A DNA stretch of 40,600 bases, from contig JAFZAB010000128.1 of NCBI GenBank assembly GCA_017548425.1, positions 1 to 40,600 on the forward strand, given 5' to 3'. Positions 6,772 to 14,943 of this stretch are shown here, one piece after another. The notes below the pieces were generated by a model. It made no database searches, was not told the origin of the DNA, and saw only the letters and a list, made by a program, of their open reading frames with translations. This DNA comes from Victivallales bacterium. Lineage in GTDB: Bacteria > Verrucomicrobiota > Lentisphaeria > Oligosphaerales > Oligosphaeraceae. Every line of letters begins with the position of its first letter. Within the stretch, counting starts at the first letter, position 1. The translations under genes were made by a program, and so were the position numbers.

Positions 6772-8769
6772 TTAGTTTTCGAAATACATGATACGCACTG
6801 CGTTGCCACAACTGGCCGCGTTGTGCTGTTGGGAGATGGTCATTTTCATCGTATGCGGGACATTTTTGTCCAATTCGTCGGCGAAAACGACGGAATAGGG
6901 GTAATGGAGACCGCTGCTGTAAGGATGGTATAGGTCAAAATCTTTTGGCGGCTGGTCATCGATGGAGACGGTGACGACGCCTGCATCTGGTCCTGCCAGC
7001 AGGAAGATTCCGATGCGGGAACTCTTGAATTCAAGAGAAAGCGTCGCGCCCGGAATGGTCGCGTAAATCATTGGATAGGAGGCGAATGTCTTGCGGAACG
7101 AGCCTTGGAGGTTCTTCCAATCTGGCTGCCCAAGCGTCCAATTGGCATCGGCTTGCGCTTTGTCCGGTGTTACGAGACTTGCGTCTTCAAGAGAGAACGG
7201 CGACATGGGCGGCGGAAGCGGACGGCTGGCTGGCGGTTCGTTTGCGGCAACGGCCTGAGCCTTGAGAAGACAGGCGACGTCGTCGCCGTAGATGGCGGCT
7301 CCGAACGGCGCGGGATGGACGCCGCCGAATTTCTTCCAGTCGAATTCGCCATGCTGCATGCGCTGTTGGACATCGGCGGCGAAGTTGATAGACGGAATGT
7401 GATAGTATTCGGCGACGGTTTCATGCGCGGCGATTTCATGCGGGACAACGCCAGGCTGGCGTGTGTTGTCGTAGGCGACCGGAGCCTTGTCGATGGTGAC
7501 GGAGCCTTTGTCGTAGTTGGCAAGATGCGACTCGTTGGCCGTATAGAGGAAGACGATGTCGCTATTGGGACTATGTGTAAGAGTTTGGCGGACAATTCCT
7601 TCCATGGCTCGTTCAGATCGTTTGGCGGGGAAGTGGCCGTCTTGGTTGTCATTGACGGCGAATTCCACGAAAAGCATGTTCAGCTGGCCTTGGGGGACTT
7701 TGGAAAGGATGTCCTTTTGAAGTCTGAAAGCACCTGTGTCTGAACACGTTGAACTGATTCCCGCGTTGATGAAATTGAACTGGCAGTTGGGATAGAGGGC
7801 TTTCAAATCATTTTCAATGTGTTTGGTGTAGCCGTTCATTTCCGTGATGGAGCCGCCAAGGAAGGCGACATTCGCCGCTTGCTGTGAACGGAAGGCGTGT
7901 GTCGAAGACGCCAAATTGCCGCCATGGAGGCGGATGAAATCGTTTTCGCCGATGCTATGTGCCTTGAGGAAATTGGCGATGACGGATGGATCTTTGAGAC
8001 TGTGCGGATGGTGTTCGCAATCATGTTTGGCAATGATACGGATGTTGCCGCCAAGCTTGCTGAAGCGATAAGCCAGAATGGAGGTGTTTTCGACCATGGG
8101 AACGACGGAATCCGTTGCGCCGCAGACGGATAGGACTGGAACGTTGTGCTTTGCAAGCGGTTCCAGATTGTCGAATGGCTGGTCTGTATAGGCGACGGCT
8201 TGTTCAGCGGTGAGATTGTACGCTTTCAGACATTGCGCGGCGTCTCCCGGCGTGTTTTTGTTCGGTGCGAGCGGCCATGATTTGAAATCGCAGACAGGCG
8301 CGTCCGCATAGATGGCGGCAACTTTTTCTGGATTTTGTTTGGCCCAATTGAAAATGATGAGGCCGCCGCGGCTCATGCCTTCAAGAACAGGCTTGGGGGA
8401 GAATTGGTATTTTTTTACCAAAAAGTCATAGAAACCGTTCCAACGCGCGACGGCGGAAGGTGCTCCGAACAGTCCCGCGACATCATGGTAAACCAATACA
8501 AATCCGCTATTTAGGAGTGCGATATCGGTCTGCGGTTCATGCCCGAAAAATCTTGCGCGCCAAATCCATGGATGGGCCGGATGCCATTGTTTGGGCGTGA
8601 CGATGATGGACGGAATGTCGTTGTATTTGAAATCGAATCGGTCGAATCCATGGAACGACGATTTCGAGACAGGTTGTGGTAGCGATGAGATGATGTTGTC
8701 GAACGCGTCGGCGGAGAGGGCGGAAGTGCAGAGGGCGGTTGTCATGAGGATGGGAATGAGTGGATGCAT
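6772..8769 (-). CDS. Secreted two-domain esterase: alpha/beta hydrolase + SGNH hydrolase
   Basis: Probable exported carbohydrate esterase, 665 residues from ATG 8769. A signal peptide (hydrophobic core LIPILMTTALCTSALSA, cleavage near residue 20) precedes an alpha/beta-hydrolase domain with nucleophile motif GMSRGG (Ser133), Asp220 in GATDSVVP and His at 253-254. A GDSL/SGNH domain follows: GGSIT (Ser307), NAGISST, EFAVND (Asn373) and GVHP (His485). A C-terminal beta-sandwich of about 130 residues ends the protein. The Asp normally three residues before the SGNH His is Gly482, so that triad looks incomplete. A longer form from TTG 8811 would give a more basic N-region; the start is uncertain and no Shine-Dalgarno is clear. 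Such pairs commonly deacylate xylan or other decorated polysaccharides; the substrate here is an inference. Confidence 0.82.
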   Translation of the reverse strand: MHPLIPILMTTALCTSALSADAFDNIISSLPQPVSKSSFHGFDRFDFKYNDIPSIIVTPKQWHPAHPWIWRARFFGHEPQTDIALLNSGFVLVYHDVAGLFGAPSAVARWNGFYDFLVKKYQFSPKPVLEGMSRGGLIIFNWAKQNPEKVAAIYADAPVCDFKSWPLAPNKNTPGDAAQCLKAYNLTAEQAVAYTDQPFDNLEPLAKHNVPVLSVCGATDSVVPMVENTSILAYRFSKLGGNIRIIAKHDCEHHPHSLKDPSVIANFLKAHSIGENDFIRLHGGNLASSTHAFRSQQAANVAFLGGSITEMNGYTKHIENDLKALYPNCQFNFINAGISSTCSDTGAFRLQKDILSKVPQGQLNMLFVEFAVNDNQDGHFPAKRSERAMEGIVRQTLTHSPNSDIVFLYTANESHLANYDKGSVTIDKAPVAYDNTRQPGVVPHEIAAHETVAEYYHIPSINFAADVQQRMQHGEFDWKKFGGVHPAPFGAAIYGDDVACLLKAQAVAANEPPASRPLPPPMSPFSLEDASLVTPDKAQADANWTLGQPDWKNLQGSFRKTFASYPMIYATIPGATLSLEFKSSRIGIFLLAGPDAGVVTVSIDDQPPKDFDLYHPYSSGLHYPYSVVFADELDKNVPHTMKMTISQQHNAASCGNAVRIMYFEN

Positions 8770-8958
8770 ATTTTTTGTGGGGATGTTGTGATTTTTGAAT
8801 GAAAATGGCAATGATTTTTTAGTAATGTAAAGAAAAACTGCTGAAAAACTACAAGCGGAGAGGAAAAAAATGCATGAAAAGGAGAAAAAAACAAAAAATG
8901 GCGATGGCTAGAGTGGCAAGCCATGAAAGAGAGTGTATATTAAGAGGCATAACGTCAA

Positions 8959-9033
8959 GGCGTGGTAGCCAAGTGGTAAGGCAAGGGTCTGCAAAACCCT
9001 CATTCACCGGTCCGAATCCGGTCCACGCCTCCA
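8959..9033 (+). tRNA. tRNA-Cys (GCA)
   Basis: Full cloverleaf: acceptor GGCGTGG (8959-8965) with CCACGCC (9023-9029), D stem GCC/GGC, anticodon stem AGGGT/ACCCT around loop CTGCAAA (anticodon GCA), T stem ACCGG/CCGGT. The discriminator is U (9030), as expected for tRNA-Cys, and CCA is encoded (9031-9033). A TG-TATATT extended -10 (8934-8941) lies upstream. Confidence 0.97.
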
Positions 9034-9189
9034 TCCTTATTTTATAATCATATACAGCACAAGTATATGTGACACAAAGAGAAAATTCCATTCACTTTGA
9101 TTTATGCAAGGGATGGAGTTTTTTTTGTTTAAAGGGATGATTTGGCGGAAAGGCACAGAAAAACGATTTTGTAGGTTTTGGATTTTTAG

Positions 9190-9540
9190 ATGGGCAAGAA
9201 GCTGACAGATTTTGATGATTATGATGACGATATTGTCATCGACAAGAAGCTGAAGCGCAAGTTGGCGCGGCAGGCCGCGCGTGAGGAGCAGCAACAGCAG
9301 CAGCATTCTGTCCAGGCCGAACAGGACGACACGATGAGCCGCGTGGCGTTGTTGTGTCAGGAGAACCGCTGGCGGGAGGCGGTTTTGCTGTGCAGGCAGT
9401 CGATGGCGGAGGCCGAAGAGAAGGGAGAGAACGATTTGGTATTCACCCTGCAGATGGCCCTGCCGAAGCTAGAGTATTCTTTGCGTCGTCAAATGGTTGC
9501 GGCGCTTGTCAATGGTATGAAAAACATGAAGATGGAATAG
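9190..9540 (+). CDS. Small charged protein of unknown function
   Basis: I do not recognise a family. The 116-residue product begins with a very acidic segment (DFDDYDDDIVID), then a basic helix (KKLKRKLARQAAREE), a glutamine run encoded by a CAG/CAA microsatellite (about 9287-9306), and a C-terminal helical half (about residues 48-116) that could be a short TPR-like or helical-bundle domain. ATG 9190 has no clear Shine-Dalgarno. The coiled-coil gene begins 13 bp downstream, so the two are almost certainly one operon and may encode interacting proteins. It is likely real given its codon pattern and tight spacing; the function is unknown. Confidence 0.7.
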   Translation: MGKKLTDFDDYDDDIVIDKKLKRKLARQAAREEQQQQQHSVQAEQDDTMSRVALLCQENRWREAVLLCRQSMAEAEEKGENDLVFTLQMALPKLEYSLRRQMVAALVNGMKNMKME

Positions 9541-9553
9541 GAGACCCGCCTGG

Positions 9554-10930
9554 ATGCTGGAGAACAATGAAAAAATCCAGGGCGTGAACTTGTCAGAGGT
9601 ATATGGCGTCATGGTAAAGGAACTTCCTTGGTCCGTGATGCTGTCATACATCAACGCGAACGCCAACTTGTTGAAGATGTGTACGATTGGTGGGCACCGT
9701 CTGGATCCCAACAAGCGTGATCGTTTTGAGAAAATCATCATCCGTGAAGCGGAGAAGGCTCATTATTCGGAAGCCGTGTGCAACGGTGTCTTCGCGTCAT
9801 GGTATCCTGTGCATACGGATTTGCATCAGGCCCTTGAAGACTATTTCCATTCGGATGAATACAAGACTTATCGTGACGGACGCGGCCTCGGAGAGGATGA
9901 CTATGTGCTTCCGGACGAAAAAATGGATGCCCTCTTCAAGATTGAAGATTTGGGCTTCTGGCGTATCTTGTTGTGCTTCAGTCCTTTGAAGTTCTCCAAG
10001 CCTCAGGCGGACAAGATTTTGAACAATCAGGAAGGCAGTGCCGAACTGGTTGAGAAGATGAAAAAGCAAGAGGCGACGATTGCTGAATTGACGCGTAAGA
10101 ACGAACAATTGGCCGCCGAAGCCGAACGTCTTCGCGCGAAACAGAGCGCGGACAATTCCGAAATACAGGAACTGAAACGTCAGAACCGCCAGTTCCGCAC
10201 GGATGGCGAACAACTTCAGCGCAAACTGGATAGCATGCAGGCTGAGAACCGCCACATCGCGCAGCAGGTTACGGCGGCGAATGACAAGCAGCAGGATTTT
10301 GAAAAGCAACTGCGTGACGAAACGCAGCGCACGGTGGCTCGCATCCAGAATGAACTGGATCGTTTGACGAAAGAGCTTCAGAGTTGGCAGAGCCGCTATG
10401 AAGAGCAGAAGTTCGCGAACCGTCAGTTGGAAGAGGGCAGGGCTGCGGCGGACAAGGCTCGTGACCAAATGATGGCCGAAAAGAATGAAATCCTGAAGGA
10501 TCTTGAAGAAAGCCAAGGCTTTGCGGATGTGATTCTTGGCCGTATTGATTGGCCGCACGTCGGCGCGGCGATGAAAATCACGCCTGCCGTTCGCAAGAAT
10601 TTGAACAGCCTTCTGAAAAAGCTTAACTATGAAGAAGACCGCACGTTGACCATCGAAGGCACGCTTCCGGAGTTCTGGAGCAACCTCGCGGCGGGTGATT
10701 CGGCGTTGATCAAGAAACTGGCCAACAGCTCCATGGAAGAGCTTGCGTCCGGCGATATCAACGGTTATTGGCAGGAGATCGGCAATCAGTTCAAGGATGT
10801 CCTCCAGAATCTGGAGGCTCGTCTGGCGTTGTTGACCATCCTTCAAGATTTGTTCTTCCAGACGTTGGAAATGAGCGATTTGGACGTCAGCAAGCTTCCC
10901 AGCAAGTCAAAGGCGAAGAAAAAAGAGTGA
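9554..10930 (+). CDS. Large coiled-coil protein of unknown function
   Basis: 458-residue cytosolic protein with no signal peptide or membrane segment. Residues 1-160 form a globular N-terminal region with a conserved-looking core (LPWSVMLSYINANANLLKM, then a stretch ending in FWRILLCFSPLKFSKPQADKIL). About 165-325 is a continuous charged coiled coil rich in E, K, Q and R. Residues 330-440 form a helical C-terminal domain (WPHVGAAMKITPAV, YWQEIGNQFKDVLQNLEARL), and the protein ends in a lysine-rich tail. TAGGAG (9538-9543) lies upstream of ATG 9554. Architecture resembles a scaffold or SMC-like tether without an ATPase, but no family is recognised. It is paired with the small charged protein 13 bp upstream. 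Confidence 0.75.
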   Translation: MLENNEKIQGVNLSEVYGVMVKELPWSVMLSYINANANLLKMCTIGGHRLDPNKRDRFEKIIIREAEKAHYSEAVCNGVFASWYPVHTDLHQALEDYFHSDEYKTYRDGRGLGEDDYVLPDEKMDALFKIEDLGFWRILLCFSPLKFSKPQADKILNNQEGSAELVEKMKKQEATIAELTRKNEQLAAEAERLRAKQSADNSEIQELKRQNRQFRTDGEQLQRKLDSMQAENRHIAQQVTAANDKQQDFEKQLRDETQRTVARIQNELDRLTKELQSWQSRYEEQKFANRQLEEGRAAADKARDQMMAEKNEILKDLEESQGFADVILGRIDWPHVGAAMKITPAVRKNLNSLLKKLNYEEDRTLTIEGTLPEFWSNLAAGDSALIKKLANSSMEELASGDINGYWQEIGNQFKDVLQNLEARLALLTILQDLFFQTLEMSDLDVSKLPSKSKAKKKE

Positions 10931-10958
10931 AACTTGCCTTGATTTTCGTGGAAAGTGA

Positions 10959-10986
10959 TTGACAAAACGAAAAGACGCAATACATT
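10959..10986 (+). promoter_or_regulatory. Promoter of tRNA-Val
   Basis: TTGACA (10959-10964), a 16-bp spacer, and TACATT (10981-10986). The predicted start falls about 15-20 nt before the mature tRNA 5' end. Confidence 0.6.
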
Positions 10987-11009
10987 TATTAATGTGTTTT
11001 GACATTTAT

Positions 11010-11087
11010 GTGCGACTAGCTCAGTTTGGTTAGAGCGCTACCTTGACACGGTAGAGGTCGGCGATTCGAGTTCGCCGTCGCACACCA
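11010..11087 (+). tRNA. tRNA-Val (GAC)
   Basis: Acceptor GTGCGAC (11010-11016) pairs perfectly with GTCGCAC (11077-11083). D stem GCTC/GAGC; anticodon stem CTACC/GGTAG around TTGACAC (anticodon GAC); T stem GGCGA/TCGCC. Discriminator A, CCA encoded at 11085-11087. Confidence 0.97.
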
Positions 11088-11093
11088 TTATAG

Positions 11094-11129
11094 AGCTTCC
11101 GATTCGGATGAATCGGAAGCTTTTTTTTT
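11094..11129 (+). terminator. Intrinsic terminator after tRNA-Val
   Basis: Perfect 12-bp stem (11094-11105 with 11110-11121), GGAT loop, then a nine-T run (11121-11129). It starts 6 bp after the tRNA CCA end. Confidence 0.95.
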
Positions 11130-11187
11130 GTCTTGCGCGGCCGTGGATGCAGCTGTCGTCAAGAATCCACGAGAAAAAAATCATCCG

Positions 11188-11216
11188 TTGCTTTACTTTA
11201 TAAATTATGGTATAAA
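11188..11216 (+). promoter_or_regulatory. Sigma70-type promoter of the fusion gene
   Basis: TTGCTT (11188-11193), a 17-bp spacer and TATAAA (11211-11216) with an extended TG one base before the -10 (TGGTATAAA). It leads directly into the 11267 gene. Confidence 0.6.
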
Positions 11217-11266
11217 TTAAAGTTCGACGGAGTTTGTTACCATTCATTAAAAAGAGAGAATTGAAC

Positions 11267-14200
11267 ATGAAAGACGACATCAGCCGCCGGGTTGAGCAGT
11301 TCATCACAGAAGAACAGCAGTTCCATTTGGGTTTCCTGCCAACCGAGCAGTCGAATCCGCTGACGCGGAGCTTGAGTTCGGATTATGCGGAAGACACGAA
11401 AAAAGGTGTCCGCACATTGCAACGCGTTGATCGCGAAGTCCTTAAAATGGCTCGTAACGTGCTTCATTCTGAACAATACAAGAAGCTGTATGACCGCACG
11501 TATGCGACCATTATGAACGGCGGGCGGATCATTTTCTCCGGCTGCGGCGCGACGGGGCGTCTTTCCATCATGCTAGAATGCATGTGGCGGGAGGCCTGCG
11601 CGAAGAATCCGGCCGTCGCGAAATACGCGGATCAAGTCGAATCCATCATGACTGGCGGCGATTATGCGTTGGTGAAATCCGTCGAGTTCTTTGAAGATTA
11701 CGCCGTGTTCGGCCGCCGTCAGGTTCAGGAAGCGAACATGGGGCCAAAGGACACGCTGGTCGCGATCACGGAAGGCGGCGAGACGTCGTCCGTTTTGGGA
11801 ACGGTCGCGGAAGCGTTGGATCGCGGTTGCGCCGTTTTCCTGCTGTTCAACAATCCCGCGGATTTGCTGGCGAAGCATTTGGAGCGGTCGCGCAAGGCGA
11901 TTGAAGATCCGCGTGTGACGGTTTTGGATTTGTATTGCGGACCGATGGGACTGGCTGGCTCGACGCGTATGCAAGCGACGACATCCGAACAACTTGTGGC
12001 CGGTGCCGCATTGGAAGCGACCATGCAACGGCTGCTTGGTCTGCCGGAGCGTGATTACGTCGATGATTTTGAGAAAATGCTGGCCTCTTTGGAGACGGAG
12101 CAATCCGTCGAAACCATCGCGAAATACACGGAATTCGAAGCGGGCATCTATCGCGAAAAAGGCAAACTGACGTATTTTGCGGATGATTTTCTGCTGGACA
12201 TCTTTACGGATACGACGGAACGTTCCCCGACGTTCATGTTGCCGCCGTTCCGCAAATGCGACGACAAAGTTTCGCCGCAGCCATGGACATTCGTCAAGAA
12301 TCCGCTTTGTTCGACGCCGGAAGTTTGGGATCGCGGCATGCATCGCGCGTTGCGTTGTCTTGACTGGAAGCCTGCCGACTACGAAGCGATGGGCACGGCG
12401 GATAAAATCGGCAATAATCCGCCGAAAATTTCAGCTCCCGAACTGCTGAAATTCATGGTTGGACAGGAGAATGTCGAAGAGCGTTGGGACAGCGGAAAAG
12501 ACGCCGCTGTTTTGGTGGAACTTGCTCATAATGAAAAGCTTGAAGCGGCGTTTGATCAATTGGCGCCAAAATTCGCCCATCAGGCGAAACTAACGTTGAA
12601 TACGGCCATTCCGGGCGCGTTTTCAGTGGATGCGTATTGCGACGGCGGAGCGTTGGAATTGATGCGCCATTTGGCGTTGAAACTTGTGTTGAACAACATC
12701 TCCACGGGAACGATGGCCGTTTTGGGACGCGTCACCGGCAACTGGATGAGCTGGGTCGATTGCACTAATAAAAAGCTTTTGGACCGCGGTGCACGGCTGT
12801 TGGTGGAAATCGGTAAGGTCGATTATCGGACGGCTCTCAGCCTGTTGTTCGAGGCGATGGATCATCTGAAACAGACGCGCGGCGAGAAGCCGTCTCCCGT
12901 GCAGGTTGCATTGCAGTGGTTGCAACGTCCGAAAATCAATTCGCTGAAGGAGTTCCAAAAGGAACTGAAACCCAGCTGGCTGTTGATGACGGGGCCGGAG
13001 AATCCATTCGCCGTGACACCCGCTGATATGGCGACCCATGATATCGTCGCCGCTGAAGACGGAATGTTCGTCGTCGATGTATGGCATGGCCATCCAACTC
13101 TGGGAGAAGACTTTACGGTTCGTGCCGAATGGACGCAGACGGATGATGGACGCTATGCGGGACGGTTGTCTTACAACGGCATGACTGGAAAGACGTTCAT
13201 CACGGAAATCCAGTTCCCGCTGATTTCCGTCAGTTTCGATGTCGATGCCAAGATTCTGACCGGCGAATGGGACATGGGCTTCACGTTCGACGCGAAAATC
13301 ATCACGGCGGGGCAGTACGATATCAAGCGGACGATGGAATCCATGCAGTTCGGCGCCGTCCTGAGGCCGCATGGGCAGAGCGTCTATTATGATTTCCGCG
13401 ATCCAGAATGGAATCTGAAACAAGTTCGCTTTGCGTTGTCGAAAGACCGCATTATGACGGTCGCCGGCGTCTATCTCTGCCCGCAGGGCGACGCGCCAGC
13501 GGAAGAGGGCGGCGTGCCGTATGAATGCGACGTGAAGCCTTTCGAAGGCGGTTGGTATCAGGCCGCTCAAATCTACCGTCCATGGGCGTTGCAACAGAGC
13601 TGGGTGACGAATCGTCCGAAGAACAACCCGTTGCGCGACATTGACTTCTGGTTCTGGAACCGTGGTCTTGTGAAGGATGTCGTGCCGCCTGTCGAACAGT
13701 TGAAAAAGGACTGCCCGGAGGCGAAACTGGCGTTGGATTGGTATTGGTGGCATACGAATCCGTATGACACGGATTATCCGTTCTTCTGGCCGCCGCGCGA
13801 AGGCGAGGAGACATTCCGCGCCGCCGTGAAGCGTCTGAAGGAGCAAGATATTTATACGCAGGTCTATGTGAATGGCGTTTGCTGGGACTGCGATGCGGAT
13901 ACATGGACGCAGGGCGGCGACCGCGATGCCGTGAAACTGCCCAACGGCGATTTGCGTGCCCATGCCTTCAACAAATACAACAACCACCGTCTGGCGTGGA
14001 TGTGCGGTGAAGCGCCGCACCATCATGACAAGATTTCCGAATTGCTCGGCCATCTGCACGACTGCGGCCTGTCAGGCCAGTATCTGGACATGATCGGCTG
14101 CGCGACGTATGGGCCGTGCTACAATCCGGACCATAAGCATCCGAAAGGCGGTGGCCATTACATGCGGGACGGCTATCGCAACATGTTGCAACGTCTTAAG

Positions 14201-14893
14201 GATGAATATCCAGACTATCCGCTGACGACAGAAACCGCGAACGAAGCCTATATGGATTTGTGCGACGGCGGCATCATCTGCACGAGCGCGTCCATCGAAC
14301 ACATGGGCAATGACTCGCGGGACATGGTGCCGTTGTTCAGCGCCGTCTATCACGGATCGTTCGCGCTGTTCGGCAATTACGCACATCCAGACGGCGTTCC
14401 GCCATGGGATCCGAAATGGCCGTCGGAAGACAAATGGCCGGAGGAAAAGGATTGGAACAGCTTGTATCCAGACCAGTTCTTCGTGGAAATGGCACGTCCC
14501 ATCGTGTGGGGCGTCCAGCCGATGGTCTGCCATCTGCGTCCTGCCATCTATACGGAACCGAAGTATCACGATGTCTATCAGTTCATCGTCGATACGGCGA
14601 AATTCTACCATGACCATAAAGACTTCCTGTTCGACGGTACGATGATGTCGCCTGACGGCTTCAGTTGCGACGAAAAGGAAGTGAGCTTCCTGTCGCGGAT
14701 GATTTTCACGAAGCAGGCGGAGGCGCGCGTCATCACGAAGACGCTACCGTGCGTGCTGCATGGCCATTGGCGGAATCCGAAGGGCGAATACGCGTTGATT
14801 CTGGCGAACTACACGGCGGATGCGCAACCGTGGAGTTTCCGTGGGAAGAGCGGCATCATTGCCGCGCATTCCTATGAATGCATTAAATTATAA
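11267..14893 (+). CDS. Fusion: GCKR/MurQ-like double-SIS protein + glycoside-hydrolase-like (DUF6259-type) domain
   Basis: 1208-residue cytosolic protein without signal peptide. Residues about 1-555 resemble the glucokinase-regulatory-protein/MurQ (N-acetylmuramate-6-phosphate etherase) family with two SIS folds. SIS1 has GGRIIFSGCGATGRLS (85-100), TGGD (129-132), ITEGGETSS (167-175) and LDLYCGPMGLAGSTRM (220-235); the MurQ/GCKR end motif LKLVLNNISTGTMAVLG is at 471-487. The MurQ catalytic Glu segment is not clearly conserved. After a short linker, residues about 570-1208 are a beta-rich then TIM-barrel-like domain with WYWWHTNPYDTDYPFFWPP (825-843). YLDMIG (Asp941) and TTETANE (Glu989/993) are plausible nucleophile and acid/base. 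ATG 11267 follows AGAGAG and the predicted promoter. Known GCKR binds sugar phosphates; I infer a sugar-phosphate-binding or etherase module joined to a glycosidase-like one. The stop abuts a heptamer array. Confidence 0.85.
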   Translation: MKDDISRRVEQFITEEQQFHLGFLPTEQSNPLTRSLSSDYAEDTKKGVRTLQRVDREVLKMARNVLHSEQYKKLYDRTYATIMNGGRIIFSGCGATGRLSIMLECMWREACAKNPAVAKYADQVESIMTGGDYALVKSVEFFEDYAVFGRRQVQEANMGPKDTLVAITEGGETSSVLGTVAEALDRGCAVFLLFNNPADLLAKHLERSRKAIEDPRVTVLDLYCGPMGLAGSTRMQATTSEQLVAGAALEATMQRLLGLPERDYVDDFEKMLASLETEQSVETIAKYTEFEAGIYREKGKLTYFADDFLLDIFTDTTERSPTFMLPPFRKCDDKVSPQPWTFVKNPLCSTPEVWDRGMHRALRCLDWKPADYEAMGTADKIGNNPPKISAPELLKFMVGQENVEERWDSGKDAAVLVELAHNEKLEAAFDQLAPKFAHQAKLTLNTAIPGAFSVDAYCDGGALELMRHLALKLVLNNISTGTMAVLGRVTGNWMSWVDCTNKKLLDRGARLLVEIGKVDYRTALSLLFEAMDHLKQTRGEKPSPVQVALQWLQRPKINSLKEFQKELKPSWLLMTGPENPFAVTPADMATHDIVAAEDGMFVVDVWHGHPTLGEDFTVRAEWTQTDDGRYAGRLSYNGMTGKTFITEIQFPLISVSFDVDAKILTGEWDMGFTFDAKIITAGQYDIKRTMESMQFGAVLRPHGQSVYYDFRDPEWNLKQVRFALSKDRIMTVAGVYLCPQGDAPAEEGGVPYECDVKPFEGGWYQAAQIYRPWALQQSWVTNRPKNNPLRDIDFWFWNRGLVKDVVPPVEQLKKDCPEAKLALDWYWWHTNPYDTDYPFFWPPREGEETFRAAVKRLKEQDIYTQVYVNGVCWDCDADTWTQGGDRDAVKLPNGDLRAHAFNKYNNHRLAWMCGEAPHHHDKISELLGHLHDCGLSGQYLDMIGCATYGPCYNPDHKHPKGGGHYMRDGYRNMLQRLKDEYPDYPLTTETANEAYMDLCDGGIICTSASIEHMGNDSRDMVPLFSAVYHGSFALFGNYAHPDGVPPWDPKWPSEDKWPEEKDWNSLYPDQFFVEMARPIVWGVQPMVCHLRPAIYTEPKYHDVYQFIVDTAKFYHDHKDFLFDGTMMSPDGFSCDEKEVSFLSRMIFTKQAEARVITKTLPCVLHGHWRNPKGEYALILANYTADAQPWSFRGKSGIIAAHSYECIKL

Positions 14894-14932
14894 TGCTGAA
14901 TGCTGAATGCTTAATGCTTAATGCTTAATGCT
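14891..14932. repeat. Heptamer array TAATGCT
   Basis: Six tandem 7-bp units (TAATGCT or GAATGCT). The first unit contains the stop codon of the fusion gene (14891-14893). The array occupies the space where a ribosome-binding site for the next gene (ATG 14944) would be expected. Confidence 0.9.
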
Positions 14933-14943
14933 TAAATATTAAT

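Noticed and set aside
7105..7743. 212-aa plus-strand frame opposite the esterase
   Set aside because: No domain or ribosome-binding site; it is the antisense of a clearly coding esterase region.
12623..14059. 478-aa minus-strand open frame
   Set aside because: It lies wholly within the fusion gene, lacks any domain, and reflects the GC-rich codon pattern of the real frame. The 9797-10846 minus frame is rejected for the same reason against the coiled-coil gene.
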